NCBI GenBank assembly: GCA_045534445.1
Contig: JAZSJQ010000020.1
Location: 1 to 8,393, forward strand
Length of the DNA stretch: 8,393 nucleotides
Origin: JAISGQ01 sp045534445
GTDB lineage: Bacteria > Bacillota > Clostridia > Oscillospirales > Acutalibacteraceae
Reading direction: 5' to 3'
The notes beneath the pieces were generated by a model, which saw only the letters and a program-made list of their open reading frames with translations, made no database searches and had not been told where the DNA came from. How positions within the stretch are numbered: the stretch's first letter is position 1; every line of letters starts with the position of its first letter. Made by a program: the position numbers and the translations under genes. Positions 1-4,724 of this stretch are shown here, piece after piece.

Positions 1-72
1 AAGCGGTCTTAGGAAGACAATACTAATGGCCAACTCCTTGGCTCACAGAACGACATGGCTACGATCCGACTT
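1..72. other. Unremoved MGI/DNBSEQ sequencing adapter at contig end
   Basis: These bases are not bacterial. Positions 1-20 read AAGCGGTCTTAGGAAGACAA and positions 31-72 run from CAACTCCTTGG to CGATCCGACTT. From memory these are the two constant arms of the MGI/BGI DNBSEQ library adapter, and the 10 bases between them (TACTAATGGC, 21-30) sit where the sample index goes. The arm-index-arm order is exact for the design I recall. The reverse complement of the second arm begins AAGTCGGATCGTAGCCATG, the known reverse-read adapter. The window therefore starts at a physical contig end, and no gene should be called across 72/73. Confidence 0.95.
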
Positions 73-121
73 ATATTACTGCTATTCTTGATGCATCTGC
101 TATTGTTGCATGTCGTATCAT
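73..121 (-). CDS. GNAT-family N-acetyltransferase, N-terminal fragment cut by contig end
   Basis: The minus strand from ATG at 119-121 reads MIRHATIADASRIAVI and then leaves the genomic sequence. The pattern MIR-ATIADASRIA is the typical first strand and helix of GNAT acetyltransferases, which move an acetyl group from acetyl-CoA to an amine. The substrate cannot be told from 16 residues. A Shine-Dalgarno-like AGAAGGA lies about 9 bases upstream of the ATG. The gene follows the cysteine hydrolase by 71 bases on the same strand with no terminator between them, so the two are probably cotranscribed. The apparent TAA at 71-73 is made by the last two adapter bases plus one genomic base. It is an artefact, not evidence of a pseudogene. 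Confidence 0.7.
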
Positions 122-192
122 ATTATCGTTTCCTTCTGCAAATTCAAGTTTACCTGCCGGCGCAATATTAAGAACTGCAGGGCTGTTCCGAC

Positions 193-723
193 TTACTCCC
201 CGATTATATTTATCTGACACATCTTCATGGTAGTAAGTGCGGCAGAGTGTGTCTCAGGGGTGACACCTGCACAGCAGGAGGCATCAACAATTATTTCCTT
301 TTCGCGGAAATGTGCTTTAAGGAGCAGTGCGTTTGAAACAACGCATATATCGGTGCAGAGACCTATAAGCTCTACGGAAAAATCCTCGTCTCCTGCTTCC
401 TCTGCAATAAGCTTCGGCAGTTCGACAGAGCCGAAGGTCAGCTTCTCAACAGCAGTACAGCCCTTGTTCATAAGAGCGGCTGATATCTTATCGTTAAGCT
501 TCCAACCGTCAGTTCCCTTGATGCAGTGGGGAACAGGGAGCTTCTTTCCTTCCGCGCTGTCCATGTAGTTTTCAAAATGGGTATCAAAGGTGACGAATAT
601 CTTTCCGTCAAAATTTTCTATCTTGCTTACCGCATTGTCGATAATTCCCACAGCCTCGTTTGTTCCAAGAGCACCGTCAACAAAATCCTTCTGAATATCA
701 ACAACGATCAGAAATTTCTTCAT
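193..723 (-). CDS. Isochorismatase-family cysteine hydrolase, nicotinamidase-like
   Basis: A 176-residue cytoplasmic cysteine hydrolase. The family triad is visible: D9 in VVDIQKDF, K94 in VEKLTFGS, and the nucleophile C127 in GLCTDICVVSNAL, preceded by the expected turn. D47, H49 and H66 (TFDTH and PHCIKGTDGW) sit where nicotinamidases hold their metal ion, which favours nicotinamide to nicotinic acid plus ammonia for NAD salvage. Related amidases share much of this pattern, so pncA is not asserted. Length is a little under the usual 180-210. The ATG at 721-723 has AAAGGCGG about 8 bases upstream and its own promoter. Cysteines are abundant (C67, C89, C123, C127, C150, C151, C169). The GNAT fragment follows downstream. 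Confidence 0.9.
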   Translation of the reverse strand: MKKFLIVVDIQKDFVDGALGTNEAVGIIDNAVSKIENFDGKIFVTFDTHFENYMDSAEGKKLPVPHCIKGTDGWKLNDKISAALMNKGCTAVEKLTFGSVELPKLIAEEAGDEDFSVELIGLCTDICVVSNALLLKAHFREKEIIVDASCCAGVTPETHSAALTTMKMCQINIIGE

Positions 724-756
724 ACAGAATACCGCCTTTCTTCAATCTATAGGATA

Positions 757-785
757 AATATAATACTATTTTGCGAAAAAGGCAA
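757..785 (-). promoter_or_regulatory. Promoter of the cysteine hydrolase gene
   Basis: On the minus strand the -35 box TTGCCT (780-785) and the -10 box TATATT (757-762) are separated by exactly 17 bases. Transcription would start near 750, giving a leader of about 27 bases. The -35 box lies just beyond the T-tract of the degV terminator, so the two transcription units are separated with almost no spare DNA. Confidence 0.6.
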
Positions 786-787
786 GG

Positions 788-820
788 AAAACAAAAGCGG
801 TCGGCAGAAATGCCGACCGC
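788..820 (-). terminator. Intrinsic terminator of the degV-family gene
   Basis: A perfect 10-bp stem, GCGGTCGGCA (797-806) with TGCCGACCGC (811-820), closes a GAAA-type tetraloop. On the minus strand it is followed by TTTTGTTTT (788-796). It begins 8 bases after the DegV stop codon. The tract on the other side is less T-rich, so its main action is on the minus strand. Confidence 0.9.
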
Positions 821-828
821 AATATCGC

Positions 829-1671
829 TTATTTTTCAGCACCTTCAAAGCCCACGAGAAGTCCGCCTGACTCCGCATAGAAGCTGCAAAGAGCGCCTGT
901 TTTACCGATAACGACCTGAGAATCGTTGAAATCTTTCTTTATCATATCGGAGAGAGCTTTTGCGGCGGGCTCGTTCTGACAGTGGTGAATGCGTATCCTG
1001 CCGCCTTTATAGCCGAGCTTTTTGATGTTCTCGTAAACTTCGGCAAGTGCTTTTTCGGCTCCGCGTACCTTGTTGGTAATCTCAAGAGTGCCCTCGTTGC
1101 TTGCCTTGCCGATTATTCGAATGCCTAACAGACCGACAACCTTTGCAACCGCCTTGTTGACTCTGCCGTTGTTTGCAAGATTGCGAAGAGAATCAAGGCA
1201 GAAAACAAGGTGAGTGGTTTTCATATATTCACGAACCTGTTTTTCAATTTTCTCAAAGGGCAGTCCTTCTGCAATAAGCTCGGTAAGCTTTTCGATGATA
1301 AGTGCATTTTCAGGACCTGTGGAAAGAGAATCCAGCACAGCTCCCTTTCTGTCGGGGTGCTCGGACAGATATTCCTCCAGAGCAAGAGCGGCAGAATTAT
1401 AGCTGCCGGAAAGACCGCTTGTTATGGTTACGCAGAAAACACATTCGTAATCCTCAAAAGCAGCCTTCCAGTCGCCTATATTGGGGCAGGAGGACTTTGA
1501 AGTTCCCTTGTATTTCTGCAGATCGGAGATCATTCCGCTGACATCGAGATCAAGGTCATCGACGTATTCTTTGTTATCCGTGATGATTTTGAGAGGAACG
1601 CTGGCATAGCTCAGGTCAGTGCTGAAGGTGAGCATATCGGAGGAAGAATCGGTGATTATTTTATATCTCAT
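829..1671 (-). CDS. DegV family protein (fatty-acid-binding, FakB-like)
   Basis: A 280-residue DegV-family protein. These proteins bind one long-chain fatty acid, and FakB members present it to the kinase FakA so that host or dietary fatty acids enter phospholipid synthesis. Family motifs appear in order: TDSSSD (7-12), TSKSSCPN (57-64), SGLSGSYNSA (85-94), DSLSTG (114-119) and LDSLRNLANNGR (159-170). The C-terminal motif is a divergent form, LCSFYAESGG (261-270). The start at 1669-1671 is chosen because the family begins with -YKIITDSS and GAGG lies about 6 bases upstream. A longer in-frame reading to 1848 would cross the promoter and enter the divergent gene. It has its own consensus promoter and terminator, and no FakA gene is nearby, so its ligand is unknown. 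Confidence 0.93.
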   Translation of the reverse strand: MRYKIITDSSSDMLTFSTDLSYASVPLKIITDNKEYVDDLDLDVSGMISDLQKYKGTSKSSCPNIGDWKAAFEDYECVFCVTITSGLSGSYNSAALALEEYLSEHPDRKGAVLDSLSTGPENALIIEKLTELIAEGLPFEKIEKQVREYMKTTHLVFCLDSLRNLANNGRVNKAVAKVVGLLGIRIIGKASNEGTLEITNKVRGAEKALAEVYENIKKLGYKGGRIRIHHCQNEPAAKALSDMIKKDFNDSQVVIGKTGALCSFYAESGGLLVGFEGAEK

Positions 1672-1716
1672 AGATGCCTCGCAGAAATGTAGATTGGCAG
1701 AATTAACCGCAATTTG

Positions 1717-1745
1717 ATTATATGCGTTATCAGATAACCTGTCAA
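1717..1745 (-). promoter_or_regulatory. Consensus sigma-A promoter of degV with spacer palindrome
   Basis: On the minus strand TTGACA (1740-1745) and TATAAT (1717-1722) are both perfect consensus boxes with an exact 17-bp spacer. The spacer holds a perfect 13-bp inverted repeat, GTTATC-A-GATAAC (1726-1738). A palindrome between the boxes of such a strong promoter is where a repressor would bind. Transcription would start near 1710, leaving about 40 bases of leader with a ribosome binding site. Confidence 0.85.
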
Positions 1746-1763
1746 GAGTTTTTAAAAAACCGA

Positions 1764-1792
1764 TTGACAGATATTGAAGAAATATATAAAAT
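1764..1792 (+). promoter_or_regulatory. Promoter of the DUF1836 gene, divergent from degV
   Basis: TTGACA (1764-1769), a 17-bp spacer and TAAAAT (1787-1792) form a strong plus-strand promoter. The -10 box ends only 6 bases before the ATG at 1799, so the transcript should start at or within a base or two of the start codon. Its -35 box faces the degV -35 box across 18 bases centred on an AT-rich T5A6 tract (1749-1759), which could serve as a shared upstream element. Confidence 0.8.
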
Positions 1793-1798
1793 AAAGAC

Positions 1799-2341
1799 AT
1801 GGAAAACAGTATTAAAAAAGTATTTGCAGAGAAAATTTCAGAATTCAAGCTGCCTCGCTATAATGAGATACCGAATGTAGGATTGTATCTGGAACAGGTC
1901 GTAAAATTCATAAACGGCTGCATAGTACCGCTCGGATGCCCGAATATAACATCGTCCATGGTCAGCAACTATGTAAAGGGCGGACTTATTGACGCTCCGA
2001 TAAAAAAACAGTACTATGCCGAACAGATCGCCTACCTTGTTTTTGTCGGCATCGGAAAGAGTGTGCTCTCCATGGAGAGTATAGAGCGGCTTTTTGCCAT
2101 GCAGAAGAAGGTCTACAATACGGAAACAGCATATAACTATTTCTGCATGGAGCTTGAAAATATGCTGGCAGTTGTATGCGGCATCAAGGAAGCCCCTGAG
2201 ACGGTGGGGGTTACAAATACAGAGGAAAAGTATATGCTCCGCAATGTCGTCATTGCGGTGTCTCATCTGCTGTATGTAAATTACTGTCTCAAGGCAAAGA
2301 AAACAGAAAACGAAGAACAGAAAGAAAGCTCCCTTGGTTGA
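1799..2341 (+). CDS. DUF1836 domain protein, putative DNA-binding regulator
   Basis: A 180-residue DUF1836 protein, soluble with no signal peptide or membrane segment. The signature is LPRYNEIPNVGLYLEQVV (18-35). ITSSMVSNYVKGGLI (50-64) looks like the second helix and recognition helix of a winged helix-turn-helix, and KKQYYAEQIAYLVFVG (69-84) resembles the next helices of MerR-like domains. A DNA-binding role is inferred from this. Divergent placement next to degV, with a palindrome in the degV promoter, makes control of degV and itself the simplest guess. No Shine-Dalgarno sequence precedes the ATG and the promoter leaves no leader, so translation is probably leaderless. The C-terminus after about 165 is charged (KAKKTENEEQKES), and its last codons form the 5' arm of the terminator. 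Confidence 0.85.
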   Translation: MENSIKKVFAEKISEFKLPRYNEIPNVGLYLEQVVKFINGCIVPLGCPNITSSMVSNYVKGGLIDAPIKKQYYAEQIAYLVFVGIGKSVLSMESIERLFAMQKKVYNTETAYNYFCMELENMLAVVCGIKEAPETVGVTNTEEKYMLRNVVIAVSHLLYVNYCLKAKKTENEEQKESSLG

Positions 2342-2350
2342 GGGAGCTTT
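2325..2350 (+). terminator. Terminator overlapping the DUF1836 stop codon
   Basis: A perfect 10-bp stem, AAAGCTCCCT (2325-2334) with AGGGAGCTTT (2341-2350), has a 6-base loop and is followed by TGATTTTATATT. The stop codon TGA (2339-2341) lies at the loop end, so the final codons encode half of the hairpin. Read on the minus strand it is followed by CTTTCTTTC and may also stop transcripts of the SLOG gene, which ends at 2379. Confidence 0.85.
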
Positions 2351-2378
2351 TGATTTTATATTGCCTTAAAAACGAATA

Positions 2379-2819
2379 TTAATTATTATCTGCAAGATTA
2401 ATGACAATTTTGCTTTTGCGTTCGGAAATCGACTTGAATTTTGCTGCACCTCCAAATGGGTATTTGACATACGTTACAACATAATCGCATTTATCTATCA
2501 TCCATAGGTTGCGTTTGATAATTGCATATTTCGGAGGTGTATTTTCAAGGCATTCGGGATAAACAGTATCAGTATAGATGTCAATATTATCGGATGGTTT
2601 TTTATGTGGTATATATGCAAAAACTATCGTGTAATTGATATTATGATAGATATGCTTAAGGTTATTTAGTGTATTAAGAGCAATAATATCGAAATTTCCT
2701 TGGTTTCCAAGATAAAATGTATTTACATTATTCTTCTCTATCAGTGCTGACAAAACCTCCTCGAGGTTTTGCTGTATTTCCCATGGTGTATCACGATGAC
2801 CGAAAAAAGTACACTTCAA
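2379..2819 (-). CDS. SLOG family protein (DUF1273, YoqJ/YpsA-like)
   Basis: A small SLOG (Rossmann-type, nucleotide- or ligand-binding) protein of 146 residues. The motifs are FFGHRD (5-10), GNQGNFD (38-44), KRNLWMID (102-109) and GGAAKF (123-128), the loops expected to form the ligand pocket. No biochemical role is established for this subgroup. SLOG domains are proposed to sense or make nucleotide-derived ligands, some of them in conflict systems. The start is taken as TTG at 2817-2819, giving MKCTFFGHR as in relatives, because AGGTGA (2825-2830) lies 5 bases upstream. An alternative TTG at 2832-2834 adds five residues and lacks a good ribosome binding site. The gene is AT-rich compared with the hyd genes and divergent from the XRE regulator, which suggests an acquired module. 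Confidence 0.85.
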   Translation of the reverse strand: MKCTFFGHRDTPWEIQQNLEEVLSALIEKNNVNTFYLGNQGNFDIIALNTLNNLKHIYHNINYTIVFAYIPHKKPSDNIDIYTDTVYPECLENTPPKYAIIKRNLWMIDKCDYVVTYVKYPFGGAAKFKSISERKSKIVINLADNN

Positions 2820-2866
2820 TTTATTCACCTGCAATTCTAAAAAGATTTGAGTTTATACAAGTGTTT

Positions 2867-2942
2867 GTGCATAAGATATTATATGGTTGCTGACTAAATC
2901 AGTCAAGTGCATATAGATAAATACTGAAAGACAGTGTGCATA
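2867..2942. promoter_or_regulatory. Three GTGCATA direct repeats and an inverted repeat between SLOG and XRE genes
   Basis: GTGCATA occurs at 2867-2873, 2907-2913 and 2936-2942, each followed by a related purine-rich tail (AGATA, TAGATA, AAAGTA). The copies fall at the predicted SLOG transcription start, just upstream of the SLOG -35 box, and in the spacer of the XRE promoter. A separate inverted repeat, TGACT-aaatc-AGTCA (2891-2905), overlaps the SLOG -35 box. This fits operators for the neighbouring XRE protein controlling both genes, but binding is inferred from position only. Confidence 0.45.
2878..2906 (-). promoter_or_regulatory. Promoter of the SLOG gene
   Basis: On the minus strand TTGACT (2901-2906) and TATAAT (2878-2883) have a 17-bp spacer. 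Transcription would begin near 2871, giving about 50 bases of leader before the TTG start. Confidence 0.75.
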
Positions 2943-2952
2943 AAAGTATAAT
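2924..2952 (+). promoter_or_regulatory. Promoter of the XRE regulator gene
   Basis: TATAAT (2947-2952) is a perfect -10 box. CTGAAA (2924-2929), 17 bp upstream, is a weak -35 box. One GTGCATA repeat lies directly upstream of the -10 box, consistent with autorepression. Confidence 0.6.
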
Positions 2953-2986
2953 AATCTTGAATTATCAGGTGAAGGGAGATCTCTGA

Positions 2987-3262
2987 ATGGGTAAGAATGT
3001 TGATTATAAAAACAGAGATCGATTTATTCAGCTTGGGATCGCAATTTCAACGTTGCGTCGTATTCGCGGAATGTCTCAGGAAAAATTGGCTGAAAAGGCG
3101 AATATAAGCCGTTCACTGCTCAGCAATATAGAGGCACCTAACATGGCATACAATTTTTCTTTGGAAGTATTTTATGATATTGCCGATGCTTTGGAAATAG
3201 CTCCGGAAAATCTGATAACCGCATCAGTGTTTCCTGATGAAATAATAAATAACAAAAAATAA
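2987..3262 (+). CDS. Small XRE-family helix-turn-helix regulator
   Basis: A 91-residue protein that is nearly all one Cro/C1-type DNA-binding domain (about 16-76). LGIAISTLRRIRGMSQEKLA (16-35) gives helices 1 and 2, ISRSLLSNIEAPN (40-52) contains the recognition helix, and FSLEVFYDIADALEIAPENL (57-76) gives helices 4 and 5. There is no separate sensor domain, so it probably works as a dimeric repressor responding to a partner or to its own level. AAGGGAG about 8 bases before the ATG supports the start. It is divergent from the SLOG gene and shares its control region, and it ends convergently against hydF at a common terminator. Such single-domain XRE proteins are common in accessory modules. 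The target is unknown. Confidence 0.92.
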   Translation: MGKNVDYKNRDRFIQLGIAISTLRRIRGMSQEKLAEKANISRSLLSNIEAPNMAYNFSLEVFYDIADALEIAPENLITASVFPDEIINNKK

Positions 3263-3305
3263 AAACATACGACCGCTGATTTAAAATCGACGGTCGTATG
3301 TTTTT
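3261..3305. terminator. Bidirectional terminator between XRE gene and hydF
   Basis: A perfect 15-bp stem, AAAAACATACGACCG (3261-3275) with CGGTCGTATGTTTTT (3291-3305), surrounds a 15-base loop that can partly pair within itself. It has A-tracts on the left and T-tracts on the right, so it works in both directions. The XRE stop codon (3260-3262) and the hydF stop codon (3304-3306) each overlap an arm. Confidence 0.93.
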
Positions 3306-4506
3306 ATATCAATTCAGCAATATCAGGGAATGGCTCAACGGTGCGCTTTAAGATGCCGTTGAGGTATGCGATGAGTATGCCGTAGTTTGTAACGGGAATG
3401 CCCTGATCTTCGCAGCAGCGAAGCCTGTAGCGGACTTCTCGCTCGTTAAGCATACAGCCTCCGCAGTGAATGACCATTTTGTATTCGCTCACATCATCGG
3501 GGAACTGCGTTCCCGATGTAAACACAAACTCAGGCTCGATTCCCGTGTGCTGTCTTATCCAGTTGGGAATCTTTACAGAGCCGATATCGTCACACTGTCT
3601 GTGGTGGGTGCAGCCTTCGGCAATAAGCACCTTATCGCCTGCTTTGAGAGAATCAACAGCTACAGCACCTGCAACTGCCTGAGGAAGATTTCCTTTATAC
3701 CTTGCCATAAGAATAGAGAATGAGGTAAGAGGAACATCACTGGGCACCATCTTGCTAACCTTGCCGAAAACCTGACTGTCGGTGATGACCAGTCGGGGCT
3801 TATCAGCAAGCTTTCCGAGAGTTGCGACAAGCTCGCTGTCGCGGCATACAAGAGCATTTGCCCCTGCTTCGAGGATATCTCGTATGGTCTGCTGCTGAGG
3901 GAGAATAAGTCTTCCTTTAGGTGCAGCCTTGTCTATGGGAACAACCAGCACAACGGTGTCTTCTGGAGAAAGCAGGTCTGCCACTAAAGGCAGCCGAGGC
4001 TCCTCTCTGACAGCGGTGCGTGCTGCAAGCTCCTTTAATTCATGAATGTTCAGCTTTGTCTGAGCGCTGACCCATATTGTATTGCCTTCTGCTTCGGGAA
4101 CATTCTCAAGCAAATCCGACTTGTTATAAACAAGAATATAGGGAATATTTTTATCTTTGAATGAAGCAATGAGATCATTCTCAACCTCGCCAAGTCCCAC
4201 AGCAGAGTCAACGACCAGAATCGCAAGATCAGTCTTGTTGAGCACCTGCTTTGTCCTGCTAACACGCATTTCGCCTAAAGAGCCCACGTCGTCGATGCCG
4301 GGAGTGTCGATTATCTGAACAGGTCCCATTGGCAAAAGCTCCATAGCCTTTGTTACAGGGTCGGTTGTAGTGCCCTTTACATCGGAAACAATAGCGATCT
4401 CCTGCCCTGTAAAAGCATTTACAAGGCTTGATTTACCAACGTTTCTGCGTCCGAAGAAGGCAATATGCACTCTCTCACCGCTGGGAGTCTGATTTAAATT
4501 GCTCAT
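3304..4506 (-). CDS. hydF: [FeFe]-hydrogenase H-cluster maturation GTPase HydF
   Basis: A 400-residue HydF of usual length. It is the cytoplasmic scaffold on which the 2Fe subcluster of the [FeFe]-hydrogenase H-cluster is assembled and from which it passes to HydA. The GTPase domain shows G1 GRRNVGKS (19-26), G2 T47 within GTTTD, G3 DTPG (67-70), G4 NKSD (128-131) and G5 SAQ (147-149). A middle dimerization region follows (about 180-270). The C-terminal iron-sulfur site has C299 and H301 (CTH) and H347, C348 and C351 (HCGGC), matching CxH...HCxxC. The ATG at 4504-4506 has an extended GAGGTGAT ribosome binding site. It is the last gene of the hyd operon, but 218 bases of hairpin repeats separate it from hydG. 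It ends at a shared terminator. Confidence 0.97.
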   Translation of the reverse strand: MSNLNQTPSGERVHIAFFGRRNVGKSSLVNAFTGQEIAIVSDVKGTTTDPVTKAMELLPMGPVQIIDTPGIDDVGSLGEMRVSRTKQVLNKTDLAILVVDSAVGLGEVENDLIASFKDKNIPYILVYNKSDLLENVPEAEGNTIWVSAQTKLNIHELKELAARTAVREEPRLPLVADLLSPEDTVVLVVPIDKAAPKGRLILPQQQTIRDILEAGANALVCRDSELVATLGKLADKPRLVITDSQVFGKVSKMVPSDVPLTSFSILMARYKGNLPQAVAGAVAVDSLKAGDKVLIAEGCTHHRQCDDIGSVKIPNWIRQHTGIEPEFVFTSGTQFPDDVSEYKMVIHCGGCMLNEREVRYRLRCCEDQGIPVTNYGILIAYLNGILKRTVEPFPDIAELI

Positions 4507-4533
4507 AATATCACCTCACAGAATTATTATTTC

Positions 4534-4713
4534 GCCATCTTTGCAGATGGCACAAGAAACCCCCGGCGAGGGTTTCTTACGGGTGAACAGTCCACCGGAC
4601 TGTTCACCCTATCTTCCTGCGCTTTAGTTTGTATGGAGTATTTCGCTTTCTGCGGAAAGCGACTAAAGGGCGTTGCCCTTTAGAATCCCACCAAAGGAAC
4701 ATTGTTCCTTTGG
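4534..4713. repeat. Array of six tandem perfect hairpins between hydG and hydF
   Basis: Six adjoining perfect inverted repeats fill most of this gap. They are 4534-4551 (7-bp arms, GCCATCT), 4554-4578 (9 bp, AAGAAACCC), 4581-4609 (13 bp, GGGTGAACAGTCC), 4643-4662 (8 bp, TCGCTTTC), 4663-4683 (9 bp, CTAAAGGGC) and 4691-4713 (10 bp, CCAAAGGAAC), with loops of 3-7 bases. The arms differ in sequence, so it is not a simple tandem repeat. No T-tract follows any of them in the operon direction as in a normal terminator. It looks like a mosaic intergenic repeat element dispersed in such genomes, inferred from its form and from memory of similar words. In the hyd mRNA it would fold into a chain of stems between hydG and hydF. 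No gene is seen here. Confidence 0.85.
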
Positions 4714-4724
4714 AAACCTGGTAA

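Noticed and set aside
74..247. Open minus-strand frame of about 57 codons running from the hydrolase end into the GNAT fragment
   Set aside because: It has no start codon before the GNAT ATG and overlaps the end of the hydrolase gene in another frame. The openness is taken as chance.
1771..1785. ATATT-GAAGA-AATAT inverted repeat in the DUF1836 promoter spacer
   Set aside because: It is short and made only of A and T in an AT-rich stretch, so it is not distinguishable from chance.
1672..1848. 59-residue N-terminal extension of the DegV protein
   Set aside because: It would cross the degV promoter and the divergent DUF1836 start. The family begins at the later methionine, which has a ribosome binding site.
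4534..4713. CRISPR array or run of terminators
   Set aside because: The hairpin arms differ from each other and there are no equal repeats and spacers. None is followed by a clear T-tract in the operon direction.
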